From Lobosporangium transversale (taxonomy: Eukaryota; Mortierellomycota; Mortierellomycetes; Mortierellales; Mortierellaceae), in NCBI RefSeq assembly GCF_002105155.1, contig NW_019029045.1, positions 144,560 to 208,559 on the forward strand: DNA of 64,000 nucleotides. Direction: 5' to 3'. The notes beneath the pieces were generated by a model. It had not been told where the DNA came from. It searched no databases and saw only the letters and a program-made list of their open reading frames with translations. Made by a program: the position numbers and the translations under genes. This document shows, piece after piece, positions 1-11,642 of this stretch (its first letter is position 1; each line of letters opens with the position of its first letter).

Positions 1-180
1 TCTCTGGTCAACTTCACGTTGCCTCTACCATCCTCCACACTCTACCACCGCAATCCCACCACCTTATCTTTTAACACTCTTCCTATCCCCTGTTGTCAGC
101 CAGCCAACCAGTCAATCCACTCGACCACTCAGTCAGTGATCTGTATATACTACTTTCATTCATCTCTCTCTCTCTTTCTT

Positions 181-218
<38 letters not shown>

Positions 219-301
219 CACTTCCATCCTCCTTCCCTCCCATCCTTTATAAAAATCACTCCCTCATATTCACATCTTTCACTTTCCTCCTACTCTTAAT
301 C
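1..301. other. 5' flank of the arrestin-like gene
   Basis: No gene is seen. The stretch is pyrimidine-rich (CT repeats) and holds a pure T run at about 183-216, some 85 bases upstream of the ATG at 302. Long T runs at similar distances precede several other plus-strand genes here, so it may be a nucleosome-excluding promoter element; this is inference. Confidence 0.5.
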
Positions 302-2849
302 ATGCTCAAGAAATTCCTTCGGTTAGATGGCACAACTAAAAAGAAGAGAAAGTCATTAACTATTCACATTGAACCAGCTTTTTCCGAATTATCAGGAGGA
401 GTAGGAGGATTAGACAACGATTTCAATAACCAACACTATGGCGGCCGTTACCCTTATAACGCGAGCCACCATCTGAATAATACTATTAATAACAAAACCT
501 ATAAAAATAATAACGATCCACAATCCCCTGTACTCATCACTGGCACCAAAGAGTGTCCGGGTTTTGTCCAAGCCACTGTAACCCTTGACTTGGAGGCCGC
601 TTGTGAAGGAGATGAAGTCGAGATCGAGTTTACAGCCATTGTCGGGTCAAGAGTTTCAGGTAACTAAGAAAAAAAAAAAAAAAAAAAAAAAAAAGTGGGA
701 AAGCCACTAATGAGGACATAAGGGAAGGGGTGGGATGGGAGAGGGAGGGATGGGGAAGAAAGGGAAGGGGAGGTGGGGACGGAAATGGAGATAAGTTGCA
801 ATTGGATAGGAATGAGGGATGTTCGACAAGGAGGCCCCCCTGACAATTCACGAATATTTTTTTTTTTTTAGTCACTTTTGGTTTTCTGCTTCGCCTTTAT
901 TTATTATAAGAAAAACCATTAACCATAATTGCTCTCTTTTACATTTCTTTTATACCAGTGAGCGGAGCAGGCCTTGCAAGAGGTGGAGGCGCCTTTGCAG
1001 TCTCACAGTCAGAGCAGGTTCTTCAACGCAAACAATGGGTTTTTCCCAATCTTGTCAAAGCTGGCCCTCACACGATTGCTGCAGGACAATATACACATCA
1101 AGTGGTGACTGTGATCGAGCCCTTTTGGCCCTCGTCCTGCACTCAACATCCTGAGGGTTTTGTCCAATATTCCTTCCATGCTCAGATCTTAAGAATGAAT
1201 AAACCCCCCAGTTTCGCCACAACCATCCACAGCAACTACAGCTCCAACAGCTACAACAACAGCAATAACAGCAGCAGCAACAAAGGCCCCGCATCCATTT
1301 TGTCCGCCACAAAGGAGTTTATGGTAATGAACTATAGTTATGACAGCCTTAGTTACGACATGTCAGGCTCTAGTGCTTTTGGTGGCATTGGCATCGGCCC
1401 AATGCCCCCTCGCGCTAGTTTCTCCAGCTGCAGCAGCAACAGCAATAGTCTCCATGGCAGCAGCTCCATCAACAGCCACAGAACTTCCACCACCAGCGCT
1501 GCAAGTAGCGTCAGCTTCTCCGGTAGTAGTAGCGGCAGCCCAAAAAGCCTTAGCTACATCCATCCTTGTTCTACCAACACTTTACACTCACGAGCTCTTT
1601 CGCGCTCCTCATTCAACAATCCATCCTCATATTTCAATCCAAACATCAGCCCACGGCTGAGCCCTTGTCTCAGCCCTGTGCATCCTGGTTTAAGTGCAGG
1701 TGGTCATAGTATCAATGTCGGCGGTTTAGGTCTTGTACCTACACCTCATTCTCATTTCACAACCATCCTGAGTCCCAAGAAACTAGTTCCTATCGAAGTG
1801 GCTATTCCCTCGGAGACTTTACATTTTGGTCAGACAGTACCTGTGACCATAACTGTGCATCCTTTTATGGAAGGGACCATGTTTTCGGGCCAAGAAGTTG
1901 TAATCATGGATGCTCACTTTGGAGTTTTGGAGACCAGGCATGCTCGCTCGGCCAATTCCTCAACCATGAAGGATAAAGTAGTGAGGGAGCGAGTAGATCT
2001 CTTTGTTCCAAACACCTGTGTGGGTAGTTGGCCTCAGAGTCGAAACGGGTGGACTCGAACTGTGAACATCAAGATGCCCACAAGCATGCTTGATTCTGGA
2101 CGTCGTAATAGCAGCAGTAGTAGCAACAGTAATACTAGTGAGAACAACAACGACAATAGCCAATCAGGCCTTCATCCTCCAAACGGATCCTTGTCTCCTT
2201 TGTGGCCCTGGATATCCAAGAGTAATAACAGTAATAAACACGGCTATGATTGTGATGGTGGAAATGGTCATGACAATGGTCATCGACCAAGGTCCCCAAC
2301 CATGTCATTACTGATGCCTAAAGGGCCAAGTAGCAACAAGTCCCACAGATCCTCGTTCCAATTGCCCAAATCACCCAAGATGCCAAAGTCCCCAACGACG
2401 ACTGCGGAGTTCCGGCAGCAGCAACAACAGCAGCAGCGATCGCTATTGACACAAAGTCTTCGGTCCAAATACTATGATATCACACATCAACTGATAATTG
2501 TGCTCAAGGTTCGAACCAGTGGTGAAAAAGACAAACAAGCCGAGGATGTGGAAATTCGGCGTAAGTACAAAAAAAAAAATCTGTCTCAGGCAGTCTGTGC
2601 ACAAAAGAGAAGGCCTATGAGAAACATGTCTGTGCATGCTCTAAAGTTTATATTTTATTTTATGGTGACACAGTTGATTTCCAGATTGTGCATCCTTTGC
2701 CAGGTGGCACAGACACGCCCATGGCTACAGAATACCATCCTGTAGCTGCTTTTTCTTTCGATGGCGACGAATTCCTTCCACTAGCATTCGAAGCTATCCA
2801 TCAACGACAAGAAAAAATTGCAAATTCCTCCAATCTACTTCGAGTCTGA
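302..2849 (+). CDS. Arrestin-like trafficking adaptor
   Basis: Three exons, 302..659, 959..2560 and 2674..2849, join in phase to give 711 residues. Residues about 80-210 look like an arrestin N-lobe: a GFVQATVTLDLEA strand, then GPHTIAAGQYTHQV and PEGFVQYSFHAQIL, which match the usual arrestin pattern of Gly-Pro-His-x-Ile-x-x-Gly followed by a Val-Arg/Gln-Tyr strand. A second beta-rich lobe starts near residue 390 (KKLVPIEVAIPSETL). The lobes are separated by about 170 residues rich in Ser, Asn and Gly. A second low-complexity region (about 500-640) carries a Gln run and SPKMPKSP motifs, possible kinase sites. Fungal arrestin-related proteins recruit Rsp5-type ubiquitin ligases to plasma-membrane transporters; I see no PPxY motif here, so that role is inferred from the fold alone. 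Intron 1 begins with an A run just after its donor. The stop lies 203 bases from the convergent calnexin stop. Confidence 0.7.
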
Positions 2850-3051
2850 GCCTACAAGAACAAATCAAAGCAAAACAAAAAATAAAAGTTTTTTTTTTTT
2901 TTTTTTTTTTTTTTTTGGCGTCCGACAATATAATAAAGCCATTTTTTATTAATTTATTTTTTTTACATTTACTGTGAGTGAATAAAGAAAAAGAAAAGGA
3001 AGAATGCGGATCACGGGTTCTTTTTTTTTTATAAGCAGCATAATACTACTC
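2850..3051. other. Convergent intergenic gap with AATAAA-like signals
   Basis: Short gap between the stops of the arrestin-like gene and calnexin. It holds AATAAA at about 2881, a T run at 2889-2916, and further AATAAA-like words near 2932 and 2980 that could serve 3' end formation on either strand. No gene is seen. Confidence 0.4.
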
Positions 3052-4136
3052 TTATTCAGCATCTCCTGCTACATTGGTCCTCCGGCGCACAGGCTGTTCA
3101 TCTGTGGTGTTAGCGCTAATTGCTGAGCCACTTGCACTTGCATCTTCGTCTTCCCCTCCCTGCTTCTTATCGTCTGCAGTAGGCATATCCGATTTCTTGG
3201 TTTGGGCAGTCGCTGACTCGTTGGAAACACCGCTCTTCAGACCGAGAATAATCAACATTAACCCAAACCCGACACCAACGATGCCTGACAGTACAAAGAC
3301 CGACAAGGGATTAGTGTTGACCGCGTTCGAAGGATCTTTTCGCAGCATCGCGAAGAACTCGCGCAGATCTTGCAAAATAAAAGCGACCGGATTCTCTTCT
3401 AAAGTTAGCTCTTTATCCTTGCTCTTTTCCTTTGAATCTTCATTCTTTTTTGTTGGGTTGGCCAGTTCCTCCAATTGCTTCTCCACAGCATACTTGACCT
3501 CCCATGTTTCCGCTGCTAGGGTTTCCGCATCCTTTACTGAATGTCCAATATAGATATTATCAAACAACAAGTCATTTTGAATTGTCCAGATCTCAAATCC
3601 GACAGCACCAATCTTCTCAAATCTGGAAGGTTGCAGGTCCTCAAAGAAGTTGGGATTGGGGATCTTGCGAGGTGCCCAAACACCCTTATAGGCTGGATTA
3701 TCGATCATTGGTGGCGACCATTTGCCTTTATAGTTCGGGTTAGAGATCAGAGGACGAATCCATGGACCACAACCTCGACCTTGACATTTTGGGTTGGAGA
3801 TCAAAGGTGCGACCCAATCACCATCCTCATCATCGTCCCAATCCTCTGGCTTGACAGCTTCTGGGTCGGGGATCTCGGTTTCCTCGCTTTCAAGCCAATC
3901 ATCAGGCTTTGTAGCCTTTTCATCAGGGATTTTAGGAGGAGCGTTCTCATCCCAATCATCTGGCTTACGTGCATTAGGGTCAGGAATTTTGGCTTCATCG
4001 ACCCAGTCTGTAGGTTTACTGTCCTTGGGGTCGTCAATAATCTTAGGAGGGTTCACCGGAGGCTTGAAATCCTCCAACAGAGAACCTGACGACATAACCT
4101 GGTTGTTAATCTTGATTTCAAATGTTTGATCAGGCC

Positions 4137-4175
<39 letters not shown>

Positions 4176-5207
4176 CAAATTAAACTTCTCTGTTAGAGGT
4201 TTCTAAAGCTTTTGCTTTCTTTTTAAGTATCTATTGTTTACTAGAAACATACCTAACGACCAACGTGTAGAGACTCGTGATCCGACCCACTTTTGATTGC
4301 GGAGCAGATTCTAAATGCTTTTCTTCATAGACGCCTGTGATTGGGTTCTTGTGACGAAAGATAAAATGCACTTTGTCGGTTGTACCACATTTATCAGGGC
4401 CGAACATAATGGTGTAAGGCGTTTCATTGGAGAATTCTTTAAACTTGATGCCATCATTTGAATCTGTCAAAAGCTTCATATAAGCACCACCGCAGACGAG
4501 GTCGTTTTGAGCCTTGACCTCATACCTGAAAAAAAGAAAAAAGAAAAAAAAAAGACATCGTTAGCATTTAGTGCTTAGTAGATTCAGCATTAATCCATGC
4601 TTCGAGAGAGTGATGTGTGAATATTGACATGTACCTGTTAAAAAGTAAAAAAAAAAAAAAAAAAAAAAGAGGGAGAAGGAAAAAGCAAGTATGATCCAAT
4701 TTGCACTTACTGCACTACGAGAGTTTTTTCTGTGTTGTCGATCGGTTTAGAGATCGAAGCAGAGACAGCATGATGAGCAGCAGGTGTCTTGGCGACCAAT
4801 CCCAGATCGTCTTTCATTCCAGAAAACACATGAGGTGCTTCGACGGACCATTGCCCAACATAGCTAAAGATTTCGCCGTTATCAGAGGACTCCTTGGTTG
4901 CATTGCTCGTGTGCCAGTTTTGGGGCCAACCGTAGGTAAATTGCTCTAGAAATGGCGCTTCGATTTTGGTGGACTATGATCGAAATACAGTTGTTGGTAA
5001 ACATTTTGGATCCGTTCTAATGCTCTACTGTCCGAACAATGTTATTTATATTAAATAAAATAATAATGAAATAACTACCTTGAAGGTTGGAATCTCCACA
5101 TCGTCAATGGCGCTGTCAGGGGTCGCCTCTTTTGTCGCATGCACCATGCTCACAGCTGAGGACAGTGCAATGAGCCCAACAAGGCCCAAAGTCAGTTGGC
5201 GTGTCAT
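3052..5207 (-). CDS. CNX1: Calnexin, ER lectin chaperone
   Basis: Four exons on the minus strand, 5207..5079, 4973..4711, 4525..4253 and 4135..3052, give 582 residues, a normal calnexin length. The N-terminus is a signal peptide ([16 protein letters not shown], ending about residue 25). The lectin domain follows, with the disulphide-type Cys in VCGGAYMK and GPDKCGTTD. The P-domain hairpin (about 265-400) has four copies of a KPxDW-type repeat 1 and then [18 protein letters not shown] and WAPRKIPNP as repeat 2. A single transmembrane helix lies near residue 500 ([19 protein letters not shown]), followed by an acidic cytosolic tail. Calnexin holds monoglucosylated glycoproteins in the ER until they fold. 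The third intron is unusual, made largely of a T run plus alternating TA. A CACGTG site lies 173 bases upstream of the ATG. Confidence 0.97.
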
Positions 5208-5379
5208 CGGATGTGATGAATGAATGTGGTTATAAATGAATAAGTTGAAGATGAGATGAGGAGAGATATTCATCTTCTGGAATTAACTTTGGTCCTCAAA
5301 GCTCTCTTTTTTCCACGCCTTCCACCGTTCCTGCAGGCGTGGCCATCCTCGTGATCCATGCATGGGTACTGGATACCAT

Positions 5380-5385
5380 CACGTG
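5380..5385. promoter_or_regulatory. CACGTG box upstream of calnexin
   Basis: Palindromic CACGTG in the context TCACGTGG, 173 bases upstream of the calnexin ATG. bZIP and bHLH factors bind such cores, and ER-chaperone promoters are often controlled by bZIP unfolded-protein-response factors. That this site does so is inference. Confidence 0.3.
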
Positions 5386-6248
5386 GAGGATAGATAACTC
5401 GACTGCGACGCGACGCGACACCTATACTCGCATTATTAATATTTTTATCTTCTTTTTCATAACTATCATAACTAGAATTTTTATCGCTTTCATATTCCAA
5501 GGTTTTAGTCTTATGCGTACCAATCACTTAGTCTTCATCTCTCATCACCAACAGAATAATTAACATGTCTTTAATAAAACAATTCATTGCTTTGTTTATC
5601 TGTTCAGGTTATGATCATGATAATCTTGCTTTTCGAACAATCAGAATTGATTTGATTTATGTCTCTAAACAGCTTATTGGCAAAAAAAAGCAGCCAATCT
5701 TCAATATGACATGTCTCGTAAACAACGCTGCTAATTTCTGCTGCTCCACCGAGCTCCTCGATCGTTGTAGGCTCCGTTTTACATTAAAGCTGCTTCAATA
5801 CTAGTGCTGATTCATCACCGTAGATCGAAGCCTTCAATGATAGCGAAGTCAAATTGTATGCCGCCAACCTTGAGCCTTTCTAGAAATGAGAAATTTATAT
5901 CTCCGACAGAAACTCTGAAAAAGCTAAATGGGCCCTCCTAAGTTGGGTCTATGGGATTCTAAAGCGAGGCAAAGTAGATGATGTCTCTGAAGCAGTCGGT
6001 ACAGGAGCCGAGACCATGCTGATGGTCTGTTGAATACGTTCTAAAAGCGGCCTTTCATCGCCGCTGGTGGGCTTGTTATATGGTCCTAATTCTAGATGGC
6101 CCTGTACCTGAGGTAACCGCAAGCCGAAGACTAGTTGAATGTCTCTTCGCAGCATATACAAGTACATTATATATGGCCAGTGTCAATGGAATTGAGCCTC
6201 TTCCAACTGATTTGTGCCCTCAGGAAAATGTCGAGAGAATAGTTTCCG
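5386..6248. other. Intergenic region with possible decayed coding sequence
   Basis: No intact gene is recognised. A minus-strand frame of 85 codons (5527..5270) has no recognisable domain. On the plus strand about 5911-6316 reads as two protein-like frames displaced by one base with stops between them (see the possible pseudogene). The remainder is AT-rich without further signals. Confidence 0.4.
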
Positions 6249-6316
6249 CAAGCTTAGTTAATTGTCTATCTCAAACGTCAGTGACAGGACAGGTGTGGAG
6301 AAAAGAGGCCAAGGAA
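5911..6316 (+). pseudogene. Possible broken coding relic
   Basis: The plus-strand frame from 5911 reads KWALLSWVYGILKRG and continues to a stop near 6032. The frame from 6080, shifted by one base, reads VECLFAAYTSTLYM and LPTDLCPQENVERIV up to 6316. Both pieces have mixed, non-repetitive composition unlike the surrounding AT-rich sequence, which suggests a decayed gene. No family is recognised and the same bases are also fairly open on the minus strand, so this is weak. Its distal end overlaps one copy of the dispersed repeat. Confidence 0.2.
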
Positions 6317-6373
6317 TAAAGGGACGTGCGTAGCTACGGTACTTAAAGGGTGTATATTTTATGTGTGGCTGAG
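6249..6373 (-). repeat. Dispersed repeat, copy A
   Basis: Read on the minus strand this stretch shares four blocks in the same order with 31865..31972 (+). They are CTCAGCCACA, an exact 15-base match (CCCTTTAAGTACCGT, here 6336..6350), CGCACGTCC, and an exact 15-base match (ATTAACTAAGCTTGC, here 6249..6263). The sequence between blocks is diverged and differs in length. It may be a promoter/leader remnant of a scattered gene family or an old transposon end. Confidence 0.6.
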
Positions 6374-6657
6374 TCGCTCTTTCACTTAGCATCACACTCT
6401 GCTTCAGTTGTTGGCTTTCAAGTGTGGATGATCGATCACCAGTGCAGTAGATTAAACAGAGACAGGATGATAAATAAGATTTGTACTCCGCAGATTCCGC
6501 CAAGAGTCCAAATTTTCCAATTTTGGAAATGAAGGGCTTGCAAAGCCACGGTCCAGTTTTCGACTCTTGGTCAGTGCCAAGACTTGCATCATATAAAAAG
6601 GTCATCACCACCAAACATACTTCTTCATTCTTAATTCCTACTTCAACTAGAATAAAC

Positions 6658-7429
6658 ATGTCTGACAAGAAAGGTCATTACGCTCCCATTCCTTCAGAAG
6701 AGGAAGAACGCAACCAACTGCAGGACAATAGTCTACTCACTCAAGGCTTCCAGCCTCCTCCATACACACCTTCTACAGCACCGTCCTCACCATTTATTCA
6801 GCCAAACAATGTTCCCTCCGCGCCTGGATCGTCTACCGTTCCCAACAATCTTTATCCTCAGCTCCATAGTCCTGTACCTCAGCACCCTTATCAACCGACA
6901 TATCCCAAGCTTAATGATACCTCAAAACCTCCACCACCAATGACTCCTTTCTATGCTCCTGCTCCACCACACCAACACCAGGGACAACAAGCTCATAGTA
7001 TGGGCTCACCATTGATCTTGATGAAATCTCCGGGTAGGATTGAGGACCTAAAGTCTCAGCCTGGTGTTGTTGTTTGTCAGCATTGTCATCACTTGGTCTT
7101 GACTGAGACAGCTCCCGAAAGTGGTAAGCAGCATCACTGGATTTTTTTTCTTCTTTTCTACATGCTTTAATTTTATTCCTTCAATGATAGCGTTTCTAAT
7201 TTGCTTATATCTATCTTGTATTTATCCATAACAAATACTATTAGGTTCTTGCACGTATCTTGGTATCCTTGGTCTTCTGCTCGCTGGCGTCACATCATGT
7301 GGATGCTGCCTCTTGCCTCTATGTATAACCTCGATGAAGGACATGATGCATTCTTGCCCCAATTGTCATGAGGATATTGGTCTGTACTCACGACTTAAGG
7401 AGAAGACCTTTCCAGTTCGACGAGGTTAA
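6658..7429 (+). CDS. LITAF-domain endosomal protein
   Basis: Two exons, 6658..7123 and 7245..7429, give 216 residues. The first 130 residues are disordered and rich in Pro, Gln and Ser, with a PPPY motif near residue 37 (QPPPYTPST) that could bind WW domains of Nedd4/Rsp5-type ubiquitin ligases. The C-terminus is a LITAF zinc-ribbon: a first CxxC (VVCQHCHHLV), a hydrophobic membrane-dipping segment (LGILGLLLAGVTSCGCCLLPL) and a second knuckle HSCPNCHEDIG. In animals LITAF proteins bind membranes through this split zinc domain and act in endosomal sorting; the fungal role is inferred. The intron splits the domain just before the hydrophobic segment. The upstream region carries dispersed repeat copy A. 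An A run follows the stop within ten bases. Confidence 0.88.
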
Positions 7430-7808
7430 AATGCCGGAAAAAAAAAAAAAAAAAAAAAAAAAGACTTCAGTTTTTTATATGTATCATAGTTGTCGTTATT
7501 ACTTTAAAAAAATAAAATAAATGAAAGCCTGCTTATAACGACCTTTTTGATTGTTGCTAATTGGTGTTGCATGGCTCCGATCCTAATGTGAGGGGTATTT
7601 TGAAAGAAAATGTTTTCCAACGGCTGTTACATTCGTTCGCAGTAGATATTGGCCCCGCCAATGAAACTTCACTCTGGGAGAGGGGGGAAACAAATCTTGG
7701 CACACGCAAACATTGCTCTTTTATTTTTTATTTTTCTTCTCATTCATTCCACTTCATTTCGTCTTAACAATTGCATCTGTGCTTAAAAAACAAGCAATCA
7801 ATCAACAT
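7430..7808. other. Intergenic, 379 bases
   Basis: An A run at about 7438-7462 lies directly after the LITAF stop, with AATAAA-like words near 7510. The distal part is the upstream region of the next plus-strand gene. No gene or RNA is seen. Confidence 0.4.
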
Positions 7809-9718
7809 ATGAGTCAAGACCAACACAGCGACCAGACCGAAGACCTTGCGCAAGGACTCGGCGAGGCTTTTCCTCCTTCATACGAAGAGGCTATTGGTCA
7901 TATCGCGAACGATGATTTGCCTGTCACCGCCACCGCAGCCCATCAGCGGGATATCAGATCTAGCAGCAGTAGTAGTGGAGGTGTTGCTTCCCAGTCATTT
8001 AATATCAATGGTGAGATCCAAAATAGTGATGACGAGAGGCATGATGTAGATGATGGCGTGGTTGAAACCACACCTCTAAATCGAGACCAGATACCGGACA
8101 CCCACCTACATCGACCATTCATTCAACCCGCTGCATCTTCCTCCAACCCAAGTCCAATGGGCGTTGGTAATAGCAATAGTAGCGGCGCCAACAACCATGG
8201 TGATCCCCATCATCATCGCCGCCACCATCACAACGCTTTCAGGGATGTTGGGCATCAACGTCCTCTGCATCAACACCATAGGCCATATGGGCTTCACTAT
8301 GGACATCCTCATCAGCGCCACCACTTACACCCACAATATAACCGACCTGATCATCCTCGAATGCCAGATGGGGTAGCAGTACCGTCACCTGAAGCTCAAA
8401 CTGAGCCAATTTCATCGGATCCTAGTTCAGGAGGCATCCCCTCAAAGCAAGCTTCATTCCCAGGACCTCCTTCTTTTCCTTACTACTATGCACCCCCGTA
8501 TCCTCCGGGCCAACCTCCATTTGATGGGCTAGGGATGTTTGGACGACCGCCCTCACATCTAAATATGCCTCATGGACCGGGAGTACCATTTAATGGAGGT
8601 ATATCTGGAAGTTTTGGATTAAATCTCCAGCATGAGTCAGCTTATCAGACACCAACTTCTATGTTTCCATTTATGGAACGACCTCCTCGTCCTCCATTAG
8701 CGCCACTAGCACCGCCAGCACCACTAGTACCACCAGTACTACCATCAGAGCCATCAGCATCATCAGCATCACCATCGATATCAACTGCATCGCCGTTGAG
8801 CGTACCAATAGCAACGGCATCAGAGGGTGATTCGCTGGAGTCACAGCCCCGAAGCGGGCCATGGTCAGACTCCACATCACATTCGGAAAAAGAAAGGCTA
8901 CACCCTGTACTACAACCACCACCAGCATCTATTTCAGCACCTGTAGTCACTCCCTCCGCACCTCAAATACCCATAACAACAACATCACTATCAACAGCAG
9001 CTAATGCAATAGAAACCTTGGATAGGACTTCTATGGCAACTACTGCAGCAGCAGCAGCAATGGAGGGAGGGATAGGATCAATGTCAGCTCCTACAATAGA
9101 TGCTCGAACTTCTACAGCAGCAGCAGACGATGATTTAGAGTCTCACTTTCCTTTTTTCCGTCCGCCTGCATCTATACCTTTACTAAATGAAGCAACCTCT
9201 ACTGCGGGTTTGATATCATCTCAGGATATCTCCATAGCAACTTATACCCGATCCAAACGCGGAGTAGAAACAGTCGACCCTATATTTGATGATCCGTATC
9301 AACTTTATAGGTTTTTTGTTGCACACAATGATCGCCCATCTATGCATATCTTGATAACCGGTAAGTTTATCCTTTTTTTTTTTTTTTTTAAAGAAAAAAA
9401 AAAAACAAAACAAAAAAAAAAAGCTTACACTAATGTTTTGTACCCTTGTAGGTTCCCATGTGGAGAAGCGCTCGTCAGAAGAACGAATGGCAGATGGAAC
9501 AACAAAAGTTATTCATCAAAAGCATAAGGTGACTGACTTCAAGATAGATTTTGATTTAACACCTTATATTTTACCCACTGGTACCCTCATGACACTACCG
9601 GATCCCAAGACTGGGATACAACCGACACTTCGCGATGTCATGGAGGAACACGTTGAAGAAGAGAATCCTTTTAAGGAATTACATATGGAAAAGGTAAAAA
9701 AAGATAGCTGACTGCAGG

Positions 9719-9757
<39 letters not shown>

Positions 9758-10269
9758 GAGACATCCGTCCTGATAAGAGCCTTATATTCTTACTTCGACC
9801 TGCGGACCAAATTTTTAGAAAGTCATTTGGGATTACGAACATTTGACAAGGACAATCACCCAAGCGATTCGATCCATCAACTACCGATATACAATCGAGA
9901 TCTCATACCCCATAATGAATAACCGTGTTGTAGTCCATTCCTCCTCACCACTCGCGAATTTAATGAGAAGCAACTGGACAAAAGCTTTATGTTTCATGTC
10001 AGTTGTTGGCATGATCGCATATCCATTGGTAAGTTTCTCCCCCCCCCCTTTTTTTTTTTTTTATCTTTTCTTTTTCAAAAAAAAAAAAAAAAAAAAAAAA
10101 AAGCTCATTTTCTGCCTTTATTATTACACTTTATATTGTTTTATAGCGTGAGATGTACAAGAAGGTCAAGGATAAAGTCTTGCAGTCAGAATTCCAGATG
10201 GCCATTTCTACAACCGATTTTTTTAATGTAAAATACTGGGAAATCATTGACCAAGTCCAATATAGCTAA
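7809..10269 (+). CDS. Unknown protein with PPSY motif and conserved C-terminal region
   Basis: Four exons, 7809..9360, 9452..9693, 9819..10028 and 10147..10269, join in phase to 708 residues. No family is recognised with confidence. Residues 1-470 are low complexity: His-rich near 135-180, Pro/Gly-rich near 220-300, then Ser/Ala/Thr-rich. They carry a PPSY motif near residue 19 (AFPPSYEEAIG), a potential WW-domain ligand. The last 200 residues look globular and are spread over all four exons: DPYQLYRFFVAHNDRPSMHI, TDFKIDFDLTPYILPTG, KVIWDYEHLTRTITQAI and KTALCF-like hydrophobic KALCFMSVVGMIAYPL, possibly one membrane segment near residue 660. The ORF and splice phases are clean, so the gene is probably real. 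The PPxY motif and the neighbouring PPxY-bearing LITAF gene hint at endosomal ubiquitin sorting, which is speculative. Confidence 0.75.
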
Positions 10270-10366
10270 CTGTAGACAAGAGACAAAAAAATAATAAAAT
10301 AATTAGACTAATATTGTACAGCGGTCGTCTATTACTATCATTATTGTTATCATTACTATTATTTTC

Positions 10367-11164
10367 TTATTTAAAGGACAAAGATGATGATGAAGCTGTA
10401 GTCCTTGTTGGTATTGGTAATGCACTGCTGCCTGCAGCAGTTCGTTTTCTGTTGGCAGCAATTGCAGAGGCATGAGCATGTGCTGCGGCAACGAGAGCTG
10501 GAGATCTTTTGAGGGGTTTAGACTGTTGTTGCTGTTGCTGTTGCTGATGTTGAGCTTGGGGCTGTTCGTGTATACTGTACAGTGATGAAGATGGATTATA
10601 TAAGGATGAAGAAGAGGAAGATTCACGTGCGGCAGCACTGCTACTCCCTCCTTCTCCTCCAGAGCCTGAGATTAATCCTGGAGTCAGATTTGATCCAGTG
10701 GCCATTGGCGAAATAGATTGTGGTGTTAACAAATGGGGACTTAAGAGAGCGGAGTGTCGTCGCTTTGGTTGCCCTTGTTGTTGTTGGTGTTGTTGTTGTT
10801 GTTGTGAATAATGATGATAATTGCCATTGGCTTCCTCCATTGCTTGTTGATAAGCGGCTCGACGATCTTGATACTCTCGGTCGCGTGCTTCGTCCTGATT
10901 CCACGAAGCATTAGCCATAGAAAATAAAACCAAAAAAAAAAAAAAAAAAAAAAAAGATCAAGTCAGGATACCGTCGAGAACAACCTATAGCGTATATACA
11001 AGGCATTTCCTTTCCGTTAAAAATATATATATATATATCATTACCATATATTGGCCCTCCCATGCTGGATCCTCAAGGATTTTTTGAGTATGTTCAGTTT
11101 GTGATAACACACGAATCCACATATCCAAGAGTGTATTCGTCTCATCTGCAGTCTTATAAAAAGT

Positions 11165-11200
<36 letters not shown>

Positions 11201-11642
11201 ATAATAATAATAATAATAACAATAGTAACAATAATAATTACAATGATTAACAAGTTGCAGTTGAAAAAGAATAATAAAACGCTTCAAAGTACGCGTAGAA
11301 TATATCTTTTTACATATAATGCAGATGTATACAGAGGATATTTATTACCTTGAGCTTTTCTCTTGTCTCAGTCATACTCAAGTCAATGACATCAAACACT
11401 TTAACTAATCGTTTTGTTTCTTCAAGTTCTGACTGAATACTAGGCTCCTCTTCAGTCGTTCGTAATGCTGTTGAACTTTCTATAGTATTCAATACTTGTT
11501 GTTGTTCATGGCCATGTTCATTCTCTCCATCATTTAAAAGCCGTTGTCCAAGCTCATTGTCGACTGGAGGATTAAAAGGGTTATAATCGGCATCATAACG
11601 GGCTCGTTTGCTGATCCGGCTCGGTGTCCTTGGCTCCGCCAT
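10367..11642 (-). CDS. DUO1: DASH/Dam1 complex subunit Duo1
   Basis: Three exons, 11642..11349, 11152..11045 and 10894..10367, give 309 residues. The Duo1 core lies at about residues 75-134: a helical ETKRLVKVFDVIDLSMTETREKLK, then TADETNTLLDMWIRVLSQ and TEHTQKILEDPAWEGQ, the family's hallmark of a Leu-Leu-Asp-x-Trp helix followed by LSQTEHTQ. Duo1 belongs to the fungal-specific ring complex that couples kinetochores to microtubules. The third exon has a possible internal ATG at 10918, but splicing to the AG at 10895 keeps the frame and uses GGCTAATGC as branch site. The C-terminal half is disordered, with two Gln/His runs and Ser runs, longer than I would expect of the family. The second intron is largely a T run on the sense strand. 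Confidence 0.88.

Noticed and set aside
215-301. Upstream in-frame ATG at 215 for the arrestin-like gene
   Set aside because: The extra 29 residues come from pyrimidine-rich leader sequence; the ATG at 302 starts the basic, protein-like MLKKFLRL.
10903-10918. ATG at 10918 as the start of a separate Gln-rich protein
   Set aside because: The segment is better read as the branch site and last exon of DUO1, since splicing to the AG at 10895 keeps phase with two upstream exons carrying the Duo1 core.
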